DNA of 42,854 nucleotides from Chitinophagaceae bacterium (GCA_947447005.1 CANFHO010000010.1:1-42854); one strand, 5' to 3'. Positions 28,911 through 38,216 are shown, counted from the first letter of the stretch. Translations and numbers: made by a program. The notes: generated by a model not told the origin, from the letters alone.

Positions 28911-28938
28911 CAAATTTAATCAATATTTTTCAACCAAA
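28911..28938 (-). promoter_or_regulatory. Predicted promoter of hemD
   Basis: The minus strand has TTTG (28935-28938), a 16-nt spacer and TAAATTTG (28911-28918). The -7 box is exact and the spacer is one base below the usual range. The leader would be about 8-10 nt. Confidence 0.48.
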
Positions 28939-29022
28939 TTAAACACAGCTGGAATTTCATTGAATCATTTGCGCATTTCTGCAGAAGTTGTTAAAATGTT
29001 ATGTTGAAATTTCAAAGAAATA

Positions 29023-30000
29023 TCAAAGCAGATCAATTTTCCGGAGAACCAATTGATCCATGATGAATTTCAATAAAACACAAGTTGGAAGAAGTTCAAG
29101 TGAAACAAATGCCATGATATAGGTAAATACGCTTGTTTTTGTTTGCTTCTTGAAAATCTGATACCCCCGGAATAACCTCAACATCAACAAAATAGACATC
29201 AATATCAATGCCATTCTGAAATAGACGGTTAGAGAGCCTTCTGTAGCGTAGGCTAGCAGCAGTGAAAACGTCAGCAATACCACACCGGATATCTTATTTA
29301 TCAAGGTTACAAGGAAGGAATAATTTTCAAAAACTTCTTTTTGCTTAAAAAGCCATCCTAAAAAAAGTAAAATCAGATGCTTGCATGCATAAATCACAAA
29401 AAAACCAATTGCAGCTCCGAAAACAAGTCTTGTCCAATGTATTTCTGCGAGCTTCAACCTAACCGCAAAACCGAAATACATGAATAGGGCGGCAGCAAAA
29501 AAGAATAATATCTGATAAAAAACCGCAGGAACCGGGTCTTGCATGGCAGGTTCGCGGGCCTGACCAAAGACCATTACGGGATTCAGAAATATTTTTGTGA
29601 GTCTGCTGAAGTAGGCTGGATAGAAGGCATTGACCACTGCAGATAAGAATAACAATAATACGAATGAGTAGAAAATCCACTCCCGATGTGGTGTTTCATG
29701 TTCGATGATCAAAAGACGCTTGGGCTTCATTTTAATCATATATACATCGGAATGTCGGATATAGGATGTTGCATATTGTCCATAGACCCCATCCGACAAC
29801 TGAATTTTATATGCTTGCAGCTGTTCCGCTTTGAGTGGTTTATGATTTAAGATAAATGCCTTTCGAAGAGAATCCTGAATTAAACTATCTACATTACTAG
29901 AGAGAATTTCAGTCTGAAATACTGTACTATCCTGTGCCTGGAGATTCCCAGCCAAGATGAACATGAAAAAGAATAACAGGTATCGGTGTACAAGATTCAT
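29023..30000 (-). CDS. DUF4271-type membrane protein
   Basis: Integral membrane protein of 325 aa from the ATG at 30000; an upstream ATG at 30039 would add 13 residues. I prefer the internal start because it gives a clean signal peptide ending NLQAQ. A soluble stretch of about 95 residues follows, then about six to seven hydrophobic helices (WIFYSFVLLLFLSAVVNAFYP, FFFAAALFMYFGF, then KHLILLFLGWLF and others). It matches the DUF4271 family found beside hemD in Bacteroidota; the function is unknown to me. It sits 35 bp after the BamA-like gene and 126 bp before hemD. Confidence 0.8.
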   Translation of the reverse strand: MNLVHRYLLFFFMFILAGNLQAQDSTVFQTEILSSNVDSLIQDSLRKAFILNHKPLKAEQLQAYKIQLSDGVYGQYATSYIRHSDVYMIKMKPKRLLIIEHETPHREWIFYSFVLLLFLSAVVNAFYPAYFSRLTKIFLNPVMVFGQAREPAMQDPVPAVFYQILFFFAAALFMYFGFAVRLKLAEIHWTRLVFGAAIGFFVIYACKHLILLFLGWLFKQKEVFENYSFLVTLINKISGVVLLTFSLLLAYATEGSLTVYFRMALILMSILLMLRLFRGYQIFKKQTKTSVFTYIMAFVSLELLPTCVLLKFIMDQLVLRKIDLL

Positions 30001-30035
30001 TCTAAGCAAAATTATTTCATTCCTACATGAGAACA

Positions 30036-31832
30036 TCAAAAGATGGCAACAAATCCAAAATGGATTTTTGCTTCCTTGAATCCCCAGCCGGAGGAGGGTT
30101 GTTTGCCAATGGCATAGGCCAGATTAAACATACCAGATTTGGTTTCAAAGGATAGTCCCAAACCAGTTCCCAAATAGGTTCCAGAGGTTTCCAATTCCAG
30201 TGATTTCCGTTGAACCTTTGCAGCATCGAAGAATGCATACAGATAGGATGAAGTTCCCAGCAGATAGCGATACTCAAGGTTTGAAATCAAATAACCAGAA
30301 GCAAAAAGGCTTTCCTCATTGACTCCTCTTAGGGTTTTAATGCCTCCTATCTGAAAAAGTTCGTTCCGATAAATACGGTCAGCCATGATATAACCACCAT
30401 TCAAACCAAATTTCATGGTTGATTGAGTTCCCACAGGAAAAAATTGATCAAATTTTACAATGGCACGTCCTTGGGAGGATTTTGCTTTCACTGTGTCATA
30501 CAAAGAGCCAAAATTAAAAGGCTTGCCCAGTGCGTCTTTCTCAAGCATCACAATGGTTTGGTTTCTGGCTATTTTCCTCAAGCCTGCAGACAACCTCATT
30601 TCCAGCTCAAACCCTTTGCGGGGGTTGAGTGTATTATCTGTTCCTACATGATGATAGGAAATACCAAACTGACTATTGCTTACATCGAGCATAGCCGGTA
30701 ATCGTTTTGTAGACTTTATCAAACTGGTATCAATGTCCAACAAACTACTCGAAAATTGCTGAAAGAAGATCGATGCCTTGGTTCTTCCACTGATAAAATA
30801 CTGCCAACCCAATCTTGTATTGATATTCATGTAGGTAGAATCTTTTTTCAACAAATTGAATTGCATATCTATCCCGGACTGTGTTTTAAAAAGAAACGGT
30901 TTTTGAAAGCCCATTTGCAGACGGGGAGATTGAACCTGCAACTGTTGCCAATTCACCAACACATGCTCTCCTCCACCAAATGCATTGTTCAATTGCATAT
31001 TTGCTTCACCCGTCAATAACATTTTCCCGCCCAGTTGCGTATTGGATGGCATGAGTCCTGCCAACAAATCAATTTGGTCGCCACGACGTTGTTCCAAAAA
31101 AAGATTTAATACGGCACCGGTTCCCAACAAGGTGAGGTTCCATGGACTTTTTTCCAATAGAAAACCGGTTGACGCCAACCTTTTGGAAATATCTTCCAAT
31201 GAAGATTGGTTGTAGATGCTTCTTGTTTTGATATCCAAGAGATTTTCAAGATAGTCGTGACTGATATGCAGATTACCTTCCACATGAATACTATCAATAT
31301 GATACAAGGGACCTTTTTCAACCTTTAAGATGGCGTATAAAGCTGCGTCTCTTAAATAACTACTATCGAGACGAACAGAGGCGAAAGGATATCCGTTGTT
31401 TTCGTAATAATGCAATATGGATGAAGTGTAAGAAGAAAGCCTCAATGGATCAATCGGTTCACCTTCATTTAGTCCGGCCTTGCCATTCTGAAATACCTCT
31501 GAAAGGATATTTTCTCCCACACGTATCCTACCAAAATGATATTGATCACCCAAGTAAAACCATGCCTGTGTGCGACTATCTGTTTGTACAATACTATCGA
31601 TGGAGAATGCGAGATATCCCATTCTAAAAAGTGATCCAGAAAGTTCCTTTTGAAGATATTGGGCGCAATCTGTTTTATTCGAAAAATCTGTTTGCAAAGC
31701 GATTTTCCCTGCAAAAGCAGTAGTACCTTTGTCGATGCAAGTCCATTGCAAAACATGTTTGTTCTGCCCATGTGCAAAAAAAACAAGAGCAGAAGCAAGT
31801 ATGAGTAATCGGTATTTAAGATGGATGTGCAA
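30036..31832 (-). CDS. BamA/TamA-family outer-membrane barrel protein
   Basis: Omp85-superfamily protein of about 598 aa. A signal peptide (LLILASALVFFAHGQ) is followed by POTRA-like repeats (a clear one reads IDSIHVEGNLHISHDYL, about 170 residues in) and a C-terminal 16-strand-type barrel (GTDNTLNPRKGFELEMRL, FQIGGIKTLRGVNEESLF, the latter being the conserved lid-loop RGF/RGV region). Omp85 proteins insert or export proteins or lipids at the outer membrane. It is shorter than BamA, so a TamA-like or surface-antigen paralogue is more likely. The start is uncertain: TTG at 31832 gives a compact signal peptide, while ATG at 31880 would overlap hemW head to head. Confidence 0.85.
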   Translation of the reverse strand: MHIHLKYRLLILASALVFFAHGQNKHVLQWTCIDKGTTAFAGKIALQTDFSNKTDCAQYLQKELSGSLFRMGYLAFSIDSIVQTDSRTQAWFYLGDQYHFGRIRVGENILSEVFQNGKAGLNEGEPIDPLRLSSYTSSILHYYENNGYPFASVRLDSSYLRDAALYAILKVEKGPLYHIDSIHVEGNLHISHDYLENLLDIKTRSIYNQSSLEDISKRLASTGFLLEKSPWNLTLLGTGAVLNLFLEQRRGDQIDLLAGLMPSNTQLGGKMLLTGEANMQLNNAFGGGEHVLVNWQQLQVQSPRLQMGFQKPFLFKTQSGIDMQFNLLKKDSTYMNINTRLGWQYFISGRTKASIFFQQFSSSLLDIDTSLIKSTKRLPAMLDVSNSQFGISYHHVGTDNTLNPRKGFELEMRLSAGLRKIARNQTIVMLEKDALGKPFNFGSLYDTVKAKSSQGRAIVKFDQFFPVGTQSTMKFGLNGGYIMADRIYRNELFQIGGIKTLRGVNEESLFASGYLISNLEYRYLLGTSSYLYAFFDAAKVQRKSLELETSGTYLGTGLGLSFETKSGMFNLAYAIGKQPSSGWGFKEAKIHFGFVAIF

Positions 31833-31859
31833 CCATACAAATCTACAACCTTCAAACCA

Positions 31860-33002
31860 ATGGCAGGCATCTATATACATATCCCCTTTTGCAGAAAGGC
31901 CTGCCATTATTGCAATTTTCATTTTTCCACCACCCTTGAACAAACTGATCGGATGGTAGCTGCCATTGCGCAGGAAATTAACATGAGTCAGCAGCTTGAA
32001 GGACAATTAATAGAAACCATTTATTTCGGAGGTGGAACTCCATCTATTTTAGCAACAGAGAAAATTGAAAGCCTGCTCCATGTCATCCATAAAAAATTCC
32101 AGGTAATCAGCGATGTTGAAATTACTTTGGAAGCAAATCCGGATGATATTGATATGGAAAAGGCGATGGCATGGAAAAGGATGGGGATCAACAGATTTAG
32201 CATAGGAATTCAATCCTTCTTTCAAGAAGATCTTGTTTGGATGAACAGGGCACATGATGCAGTGAGATCCAGAGCATGCATAGAAACGATACAGGAAGCG
32301 GGTTTCAGCAATTTCAGCATTGATCTTATTTATGGAACACCTGGACAGACACTCGAACAGTGGAAAGAAAATCTCGATATTGCAATAGCATATAAAGTAC
32401 CTCATCTTTCATGCTACGCACTCACGGTAGAGGAAGGCACAGCACTGCATCATCAAATTCAACATCAGAAAAAAACAGCGATAGATCCTGAGATCCAATC
32501 TGCTTGTTTTGATATACTTCAGCAAAAAACATCAGCAGCAGGATACAGGCATTATGAGATTTCGAATTTTGCACTTCCCGGTAATGCAAGCAGGCATAAT
32601 AGTTCTTATTGGAAAGGAACACATTATCTGGGTGTAGGACCAGCAGCGCATTCATTTGATGGAGAAAAAAGAAGTTGGAATGTGTCAAACAATATCCAAT
32701 ACATGCAAGCGATTGAATCAGGAATTTCATGTGCAGAGGAAGAAGTTCTCACTTCAAAAGACCAGTTCAATGAATATATCATGACGGCTCTAAGAATGGA
32801 CACGGGAATCAATCTACTGCAAATTGAACAGCATTGGGGCAATGATGTTTTACTTCAATTGAAAAAAGACATTCAGCCATGGATTGATTCCAGAAAAGTG
32901 GTATTGAAAGATGATCATTGGATCATTACGCTTGAAGGAAAATTTTTTGCAGATGGTATTGCGTCATCTTTGTTTCAAATCGACACTTCAGATCAACACT
33001 GA
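31860..33002 (+). CDS. hemW: HemW-type radical SAM heme chaperone
   Basis: 380 aa from the ATG at 31860; an upstream in-frame ATG at 31821 is less likely because the family begins with GIYIHIPFC. The radical SAM motif is C11-x3-C15-x2-C18 followed by NF rather than a fourth cysteine, which distinguishes HemW from the oxidase HemN. Other motifs are IYFGGGTPS, EANPDDI, GINRFSIGIQSF and IDLIYGTPGQT, with a HemN-like C-terminal domain from about residue 290. HemW proteins bind heme and deliver it to target proteins. The tail overlaps convergent gpsA by 15 bp. Confidence 0.93.
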   Translation: MAGIYIHIPFCRKACHYCNFHFSTTLEQTDRMVAAIAQEINMSQQLEGQLIETIYFGGGTPSILATEKIESLLHVIHKKFQVISDVEITLEANPDDIDMEKAMAWKRMGINRFSIGIQSFFQEDLVWMNRAHDAVRSRACIETIQEAGFSNFSIDLIYGTPGQTLEQWKENLDIAIAYKVPHLSCYALTVEEGTALHHQIQHQKKTAIDPEIQSACFDILQQKTSAAGYRHYEISNFALPGNASRHNSSYWKGTHYLGVGPAAHSFDGEKRSWNVSNNIQYMQAIESGISCAEEEVLTSKDQFNEYIMTALRMDTGINLLQIEQHWGNDVLLQLKKDIQPWIDSRKVVLKDDHWIITLEGKFFADGIASSLFQIDTSDQH

Positions 33003-33995
33003 TTCTATTTTTTTGAAAGCTTCTGAGGGATCCATAGCATTCCATAGAATTTCATATATCGCAGTAATGATGGGCATTTCAGCCATTACTTGCTGATTGA
33101 GTTCAAAAATGGACTTCGAAGCAGGATACCCTTCTGCCACCATTTGCATCGCCAGTTTGGTTGCTTCCACACTGTAGCCTTTGCCGATCATGTTTCCAAA
33201 AGCACGGTTGCGACTAAACAAAGAATAACAAGTCACCAACAGATCGCCCATGTAAACAGAAGAAGCGTAATTAATATGACCACAGGATGTTTGCAACCCT
33301 TTTGTTTGTATAACTTTTTTTAGGAAGGATTGCATTTCTCCACTTGCATTGGCAACAAATACACTTAGGAAATTATCTCCATATCCAAGTCCGTTCAGGA
33401 TGCCAGCACCCAATGCATATATATTTTTCATGATTGATGCGTATTGCACACCATACACATCGGTATTCACAATGGTATTGATAAAAGGGGTTTTGAAACA
33501 AGCGGCAACTGTTTCAGCCAGGGTAGTATCTTCAGAAGAGAAGGTGAGATAAGAAAGTTTTTCAGCAGCCACTTCTTCCGCATGACAGGGTCCCATGAGT
33601 GTTACATAGCCCTTCACTTCAATATGATCATGATCACGTAAATAATCATTCAGCAAAACATTGTATTCAGGGAGGATTCCTTTTACAGCAGAGACAATAA
33701 TCTTGCCATTGAGCTGTTCTTTAAAAGGGTCTATATAAGAAGATGTGAAGGCGGATGGCACAGCTATAACAATGGCTTCTGCATGTTCATACACGTAAGC
33801 AGGATCGGTTGTCAGCGTCAATTGCTTGAGATCAAAATAAACTGAACTGAGGTATTTGGGATTGTGATGACGAGTAAGAATGTGTTGGATCATTTTTTCA
33901 GACCGCACACACCAAATGACATCATGCCCATTGTCTGTAAGGATTTTCACTTGCGCAGTACCCCAGCTGCCACTTCCTATGATACCGAATTTCAT
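32988..33995 (-). CDS. gpsA: Glycerol-3-phosphate dehydrogenase (NAD(P)+)
   Basis: 335 aa. Reduces dihydroxyacetone phosphate to sn-glycerol 3-phosphate for phospholipid synthesis. The Rossmann motif GSGSWGTA is at residues 7-14. Further family motifs are VIAVPSAFT, VSAVKGI (with the catalytic-region lysine), GPCHAEEVA (usually GPSFA or GPSHA), KNIYALGAGILNGLGYG and GDLLVTC. The start codon lies 8 nt from a heptad-repeat array, and its first units form the TAACTTTA sequence where a -7 box would be expected. Confidence 0.95.
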   Translation of the reverse strand: MKFGIIGSGSWGTAQVKILTDNGHDVIWCVRSEKMIQHILTRHHNPKYLSSVYFDLKQLTLTTDPAYVYEHAEAIVIAVPSAFTSSYIDPFKEQLNGKIIVSAVKGILPEYNVLLNDYLRDHDHIEVKGYVTLMGPCHAEEVAAEKLSYLTFSSEDTTLAETVAACFKTPFINTIVNTDVYGVQYASIMKNIYALGAGILNGLGYGDNFLSVFVANASGEMQSFLKKVIQTKGLQTSCGHINYASSVYMGDLLVTCYSLFSRNRAFGNMIGKGYSVEATKLAMQMVAEGYPASKSIFELNQQVMAEMPIITAIYEILWNAMDPSEAFKKIESVLI

Positions 33996-34003
33996 GGGAT
34001 AAA

Positions 34004-34078
34004 GTTAGGTGTTAGGAGTTAGAAGTTAGGCATTAGAATGACTTTTTCTAACACCTAACTTCTAGCTACTAGCTTCTA
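34004..34078. repeat. GTTAGNN heptad inverted pair, gpsA/efflux-adaptor spacer
   Basis: The left arm (34004-34038) is five 7-mers: GTTAGGT, GTTAGGA, GTTAGAA, GTTAGGC, ATTAGAA. After 9 nt the right arm (34048-34078) reads CTAACAC, CTAACTT, CTAGCTA, CTAGCTT, CTA in the same 7-nt phase. The final CTA (34076-34078) is the TAG stop codon of the efflux-adaptor gene. Every unit carries TAG or TAA-type triplets, so all three frames are stopped. Confidence 0.92.
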
Positions 34079-35458
34079 TTTTTTCACTTCAAACAACTCT
34101 TCCTTCTTCACCACTTTCACTTTCGTTCCAGTGCGAAGGAGTTTGCTTACGGTTGAATATGGGCCAACAATTACTTCATCACCCTCTTTCAAACCAGAAA
34201 CAATTTCGATGTAGTTGATATCCTGAATACCTGTTTTTACAACTGTGCGTTTTACGGTGCCATCCTTTTGAAGAATAAATACTACTTCATCCAAATCGTC
34301 GACATTTTTTACACTGCCATCATCCGTACCTGTTTCGGCAGGAGCATCCATCTTCTTTTCAACTTTCGCTTCTTTACCAGCAGCTGCAGTATCAGCACGA
34401 TCGCGGGTTGTGACAGCATTGATAGGAATGGCAATTACATTGCTATGTGTATTGGTTTGGATATCTGCGTTTGCACTCATGCCTGGACGGAAAGGGAACT
34501 TTCCTTTTTTAGCATCAATCAAATCAGCATAGGATGATGGAATAAGACGAATACGCACTTCATAGTTGGTAAGGTCATTAGAAGTTGTTGCTGCAGTTCC
34601 ACCCACACCCCTGTTGGTGCTTGAAATTTGAGTTACAATCCCTTTGAATTTACGTTTGTTATATGCATCCACTTCCACCAGGGCTGAATCACCAATCGTA
34701 ACTTTAGGAATATCATTTTCACCCACATCAACGCGTACTTCAATTACACGCATATCAGCAATTCTCATCATCTCCGTACCTGCCATCATGGAGCTACCCA
34801 CAACGCGTTCACCTTTTTTTACATTCAATAAAGAAACGATTCCACTCATTGGAGCCACCAGGTTGGTGCGCCCCAAATCCTTATTGGCTCTGCTTAAGCT
34901 GGCTTTTGCACTCAGTACAGATGCATTGCCACTTTTAATCATTTGAGTAGAGGCATTGAAATCTGCTTTTGAAGTCAGGAATGCGTTTTCAGCTTGTTCA
35001 AATTCCAACCTGGAAATAACTTTTTCCTGAAACAATTGTTTCTGACGGTTGTATTGACGTTCCGCTTGTTCCATTCTGGCTTTCACTGCAGAAAGATTGG
35101 CTGTTGCATTTTCCACTTGTGCTTGTTGCTGTGAAACCTGTGCAGCTGCCTGATCTCGTTGTGTTGCATAAATATCTGCATAGATTGTAGCAAGCAATTG
35201 TCCCTTTGTAACACTGTCACCTTCCAATACATTCAGTTGCACAATCTCACCTGATACGTCTGGGCTGATTTTCACTTCAACTTCGGGATATACCTTACCG
35301 CTGGCAGTTACCACTTCAGTAATATCTTTTCTTCCGGTTTTCTCAGAGGCGACTTTCGTTCCTTCCTCTTTTCCTATAACTCCTGCCTTCTTAAGACCGA
35401 GCAACGCGACAACCAAAACAACCAATCCGATTAGGATCCAAATCCATTTCTTATTCAT
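34076..35458 (-). CDS. MacA/HlyD-like efflux periplasmic adaptor
   Basis: 460-aa membrane-fusion protein of a tripartite exporter. An N-terminal membrane helix (about residues 4-21) precedes a barrel-sandwich half (KISPDVSGEIVQLNVLEGDSVTKGQ), an alpha-helical coiled-coil hairpin (about 90-195) and the return half (NLVAPMSGIVSLLNVKKGERV). A beta-barrel and membrane-proximal domain follow, with an unusual charged insert near residues 355-390. It is closest in style to MacA-type adaptors that pair with ABC permeases. It follows the TolC-like gene after 27 bp, but no pump gene follows. Its TAG stop is embedded in a heptad array. Confidence 0.9.
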   Translation of the reverse strand: MNKKWIWILIGLVVLVVALLGLKKAGVIGKEEGTKVASEKTGRKDITEVVTASGKVYPEVEVKISPDVSGEIVQLNVLEGDSVTKGQLLATIYADIYATQRDQAAAQVSQQQAQVENATANLSAVKARMEQAERQYNRQKQLFQEKVISRLEFEQAENAFLTSKADFNASTQMIKSGNASVLSAKASLSRANKDLGRTNLVAPMSGIVSLLNVKKGERVVGSSMMAGTEMMRIADMRVIEVRVDVGENDIPKVTIGDSALVEVDAYNKRKFKGIVTQISSTNRGVGGTAATTSNDLTNYEVRIRLIPSSYADLIDAKKGKFPFRPGMSANADIQTNTHSNVIAIPINAVTTRDRADTAAAGKEAKVEKKMDAPAETGTDDGSVKNVDDLDEVVFILQKDGTVKRTVVKTGIQDINYIEIVSGLKEGDEVIVGPYSTVSKLLRTGTKVKVVKKEELFEVKK

Positions 35459-35485
35459 CTTACTGTGATTTACTTTTTCTGTTGA

Positions 35486-36940
35486 TTATAATTTCAGTCC
35501 CTGACCCTTGTAGAATTCAAGTACTTTCATTCTGAATACATATTCATACTGAGCAACAACTTTATCGATTTTTGCTCTGGTTAGATTGTTTTGGTTTGTA
35601 AGCCATTCAATGGTTTGCATCACACCAATTTCATATCTTTTGGAAGCCAATTCAAATGACCTTGCTGCGGTTTCCAATGCTTTTTGTCGCGCCAAGTAGG
35701 TTTGGAATGCCCCGGAAGCACTGTAATATGCAGTATATATATCTTGCTTTAATTGTAACTTGTCACGTTCAATGGCGAGATCATTTTTCTTCACTTCCAA
35801 ATACGCTCTTTGCACATTTGCCCTTGCCTGATGTCCATTGAAAATCGGAATGTTTACCGATAAACCTAGTCCCTGGCCGAATTGATCACGTAGTTGTTTG
35901 CCATATCCATTCCAGTATTCACCAAAGCTTCTCATTTGATATTTCAAGTCGTATGCAGGAGCATATACAGGCACTTGTGTAACACCTTGTTTTATATAAG
36001 CACCCGTCTGTTGTTCGCCGGAATAGGTATACCCCAATGGTTTCTTCAGGAATTGGTTAAAGTTGGAACTCAATTGTCCGAATGCTGAAATGGATGGTTT
36101 CATGATTGCTTTTGATGCAAGCAGCGTTTTCTGAGCAGCTTGCATACGAAGATCATTTCCTTTGATTTGCGGTTGAGAAGTAAGGGCTGTTTGATATAAT
36201 CCATCCGGTACAATATCCAGAATATTATCAACCTGAATCATATCGATTGGGGGTGCAACCAATTCAAAAGGAATATCCGCCTGGAGCGATAACAATGATT
36301 TGAGAGAAAGCTTATCCAGATTGGCTTGCGACATAGCCTGTACATACGTTGCAGAATCGCGCGCTACTGTTGCTTCGAGTTCAGCTGCATTTAGCTCAGG
36401 CAGACTTCCTGCATCCACAAGTTTACGTGTATTGCGGTATTGTGCGTTGGTTTGATCGAGAACAATTTTGCTAATTTCCACCTGTTCCCTGCTCAACAAA
36501 GCACGTAAATAGGTTGCCGCAATGTTCAGTCCTATGTCATTTGCAGCCTTATCAACAGCTGCCTGATCTGCTTCCCAGCTGAGTTTGCTGGCCATCAAAC
36601 TATTTTTTCTGCTATTGAAATTGAAGAGCAATGCATTGGATTGAATGCTCATTTGCTCAAACATTGCAGAGCGACTTGTATAAACATTGGTAGTGCGATC
36701 GAGTGTGCGACCGAAAGAGAAACCATGCGACATGCTATATCCCAATGAAGGGAGCTGTGCCATAACCGCTTGGTCGTAAGAAATTTTAGATTGCTCCGCT
36801 TGAATAGCAGTCTGACGAACATTGATATTGTTCTTCATTCCATATTCAACACAACGCCTCAAATCCCACTTCTGATCTTGTGCGTTGACTGCGCCAACGG
36901 ATGAGATCAACAAAAGAAGGGGTAAAACCGACAATTTCAT
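35486..36940 (-). CDS. TolC-family outer-membrane efflux protein
   Basis: 484 aa. A signal peptide ends near VNAQDQ. The family's repeated helical-barrel halves follow, with the first recognisable segment WDLRRCVEYGMKNNINVRQT and the late segment SFELASKRYEIGVMQTIEWLTNQNNL. TolC-like proteins form the trimeric outer-membrane channel of tripartite exporters. The gene is first in a two-gene unit with the adaptor. The 115-bp spacer upstream shows no strong promoter match. Confidence 0.92.
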   Translation of the reverse strand: MKLSVLPLLLLISSVGAVNAQDQKWDLRRCVEYGMKNNINVRQTAIQAEQSKISYDQAVMAQLPSLGYSMSHGFSFGRTLDRTTNVYTSRSAMFEQMSIQSNALLFNFNSRKNSLMASKLSWEADQAAVDKAANDIGLNIAATYLRALLSREQVEISKIVLDQTNAQYRNTRKLVDAGSLPELNAAELEATVARDSATYVQAMSQANLDKLSLKSLLSLQADIPFELVAPPIDMIQVDNILDIVPDGLYQTALTSQPQIKGNDLRMQAAQKTLLASKAIMKPSISAFGQLSSNFNQFLKKPLGYTYSGEQQTGAYIKQGVTQVPVYAPAYDLKYQMRSFGEYWNGYGKQLRDQFGQGLGLSVNIPIFNGHQARANVQRAYLEVKKNDLAIERDKLQLKQDIYTAYYSASGAFQTYLARQKALETAARSFELASKRYEIGVMQTIEWLTNQNNLTRAKIDKVVAQYEYVFRMKVLEFYKGQGLKL

Positions 36941-37055
36941 ATTTAATAGGTTGATTTTGTGTCTGTTTCAGGAAGTTTCCAAAAACCAATGCAAAGATTC
37001 AACCAAAAAAGGGATTCTCAAAATCATTCGTCAGTTTAGGCGACCGCTTACAACA

Positions 37056-38216
37056 TCAGATGGAGGCAAAAGCCTGGCCTAGGTCATGGATCAGGAATTC
37101 GGGGTCTTCCAACCCGACGTACAAGCGTAACATCCTGTGTGTAGGGTTTTTAGGATCGAATTCATGTGATTGTATTCCTGCGCATTTGGGTATGATCAAG
37201 GATTCATGACCGCCCCAACTAACGGCCATTCTGAATGATTTGAGGGAATTGCAGAATTTTTCTATTTCTTCCATCTTTTGCGCTTTGATATAAAAGGATA
37301 TCAATCCACATGCCCCTTTCATTTGTTTTTGAGCCAGTTCATGTTGTGGAAAGGATGGATCCAGTGGGAAAATCAATGATTCAATCTGTTCCACTGACTT
37401 TAAATACCCGAGTACTTTGGCTGTAGAAGCAGTGATCCGATCAATGCGTGCAGGGAGTGTTCTCAATCCGCGCAATAATAGCCATGCGTTGAAAGGCTGG
37501 ATGCCGCTTCCGATGCACATGTACTCGCTTTCAAATATTTTACGCATCATGCTGGCAGAGCCAGAAATGACTCCACCCAGGGTATCTGAATGTCCGCCAA
37601 TGTATTTTGTGGCAGTTTGCATGGACATATCGATGCCCAGTTCTATGGGCTTTTGATATAAGGGGGTAGAAAAACTATTATCGATTAGGGTAATGATGCC
37701 ACGTGCTTTTGCAACATCTGCAATGGCTTTCAGGTCTTGAATATCCAGCCACCAGGAGTTGGGAGATTCAAGATAGATGAGCGTGGTATTTTCCTGCACA
37801 TGAGATAAAAATGATTCCAGGTTGGTGCCATCCGCATACGTGGAACTCACACCAAAGCGAGGCAGAATCTTGTCCAGCAGATGAACTGTCCATGAATATG
37901 GATGAGATACACTTAGAATATGATCACCAGATTTTACATTTGCAACAACTGCAGCATAAATGGCTGCAGCACCATTGTTGAATACCAGTGCATCTTCCGC
38001 ACCATCCAGGGCAGCCAGTTTTTTTCGGAGGATGTCAACCGTAGGGTTCAATCCCCTGCTATACAGATACCCGCCCATTTCATCTTCAAAAGCCTTGCGC
38101 ATGTCCGCCACCGTTTCAAACATAAAATTGCTGGTTTGAATGATGGGCGGTGCGATGGCATTGAAATAATTTCCATGTTCTTCACCCAGGTGGTTGATGA
38201 TGTAAGAAGTATCCAT
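37056..38216 (-). CDS. Cys/Met-metabolism PLP-dependent enzyme (C-S lyase-like)
   Basis: 386-aa fold-type I PLP enzyme of the cystathionine gamma-synthase/beta-lyase family. The phosphate-binding YSRGLNPT lies at residues 52-59, the PLP-ring Asp is D179 in IDNSFSTPLYQ, and the Schiff-base lysine is K204 in TATKYIGGHSD. The usual SSGMAAI helix start is NNGAAAI here, and the substrate tyrosine region reads HPYSWT. Whether it acts as cystathionine beta-lyase, gamma-lyase or methionine gamma-lyase cannot be told from this. Its ATG overlaps the permease stop as TGATG, implying translational coupling with amino-acid uptake. Confidence 0.88.
   Translation of the reverse strand: MDTSYIINHLGEEHGNYFNAIAPPIIQTSNFMFETVADMRKAFEDEMGGYLYSRGLNPTVDILRKKLAALDGAEDALVFNNGAAAIYAAVVANVKSGDHILSVSHPYSWTVHLLDKILPRFGVSSTYADGTNLESFLSHVQENTTLIYLESPNSWWLDIQDLKAIADVAKARGIITLIDNSFSTPLYQKPIELGIDMSMQTATKYIGGHSDTLGGVISGSASMMRKIFESEYMCIGSGIQPFNAWLLLRGLRTLPARIDRITASTAKVLGYLKSVEQIESLIFPLDPSFPQHELAQKQMKGACGLISFYIKAQKMEEIEKFCNSLKSFRMAVSWGGHESLIIPKCAGIQSHEFDPKNPTHRMLRLYVGLEDPEFLIHDLGQAFASI

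Noticed and set aside
28897-29022. 126-bp hemD/DUF4271 spacer searched for a tRNA or small RNA
   Set aside because: No cloverleaf or terminator was seen; only the predicted hemD promoter is supported.
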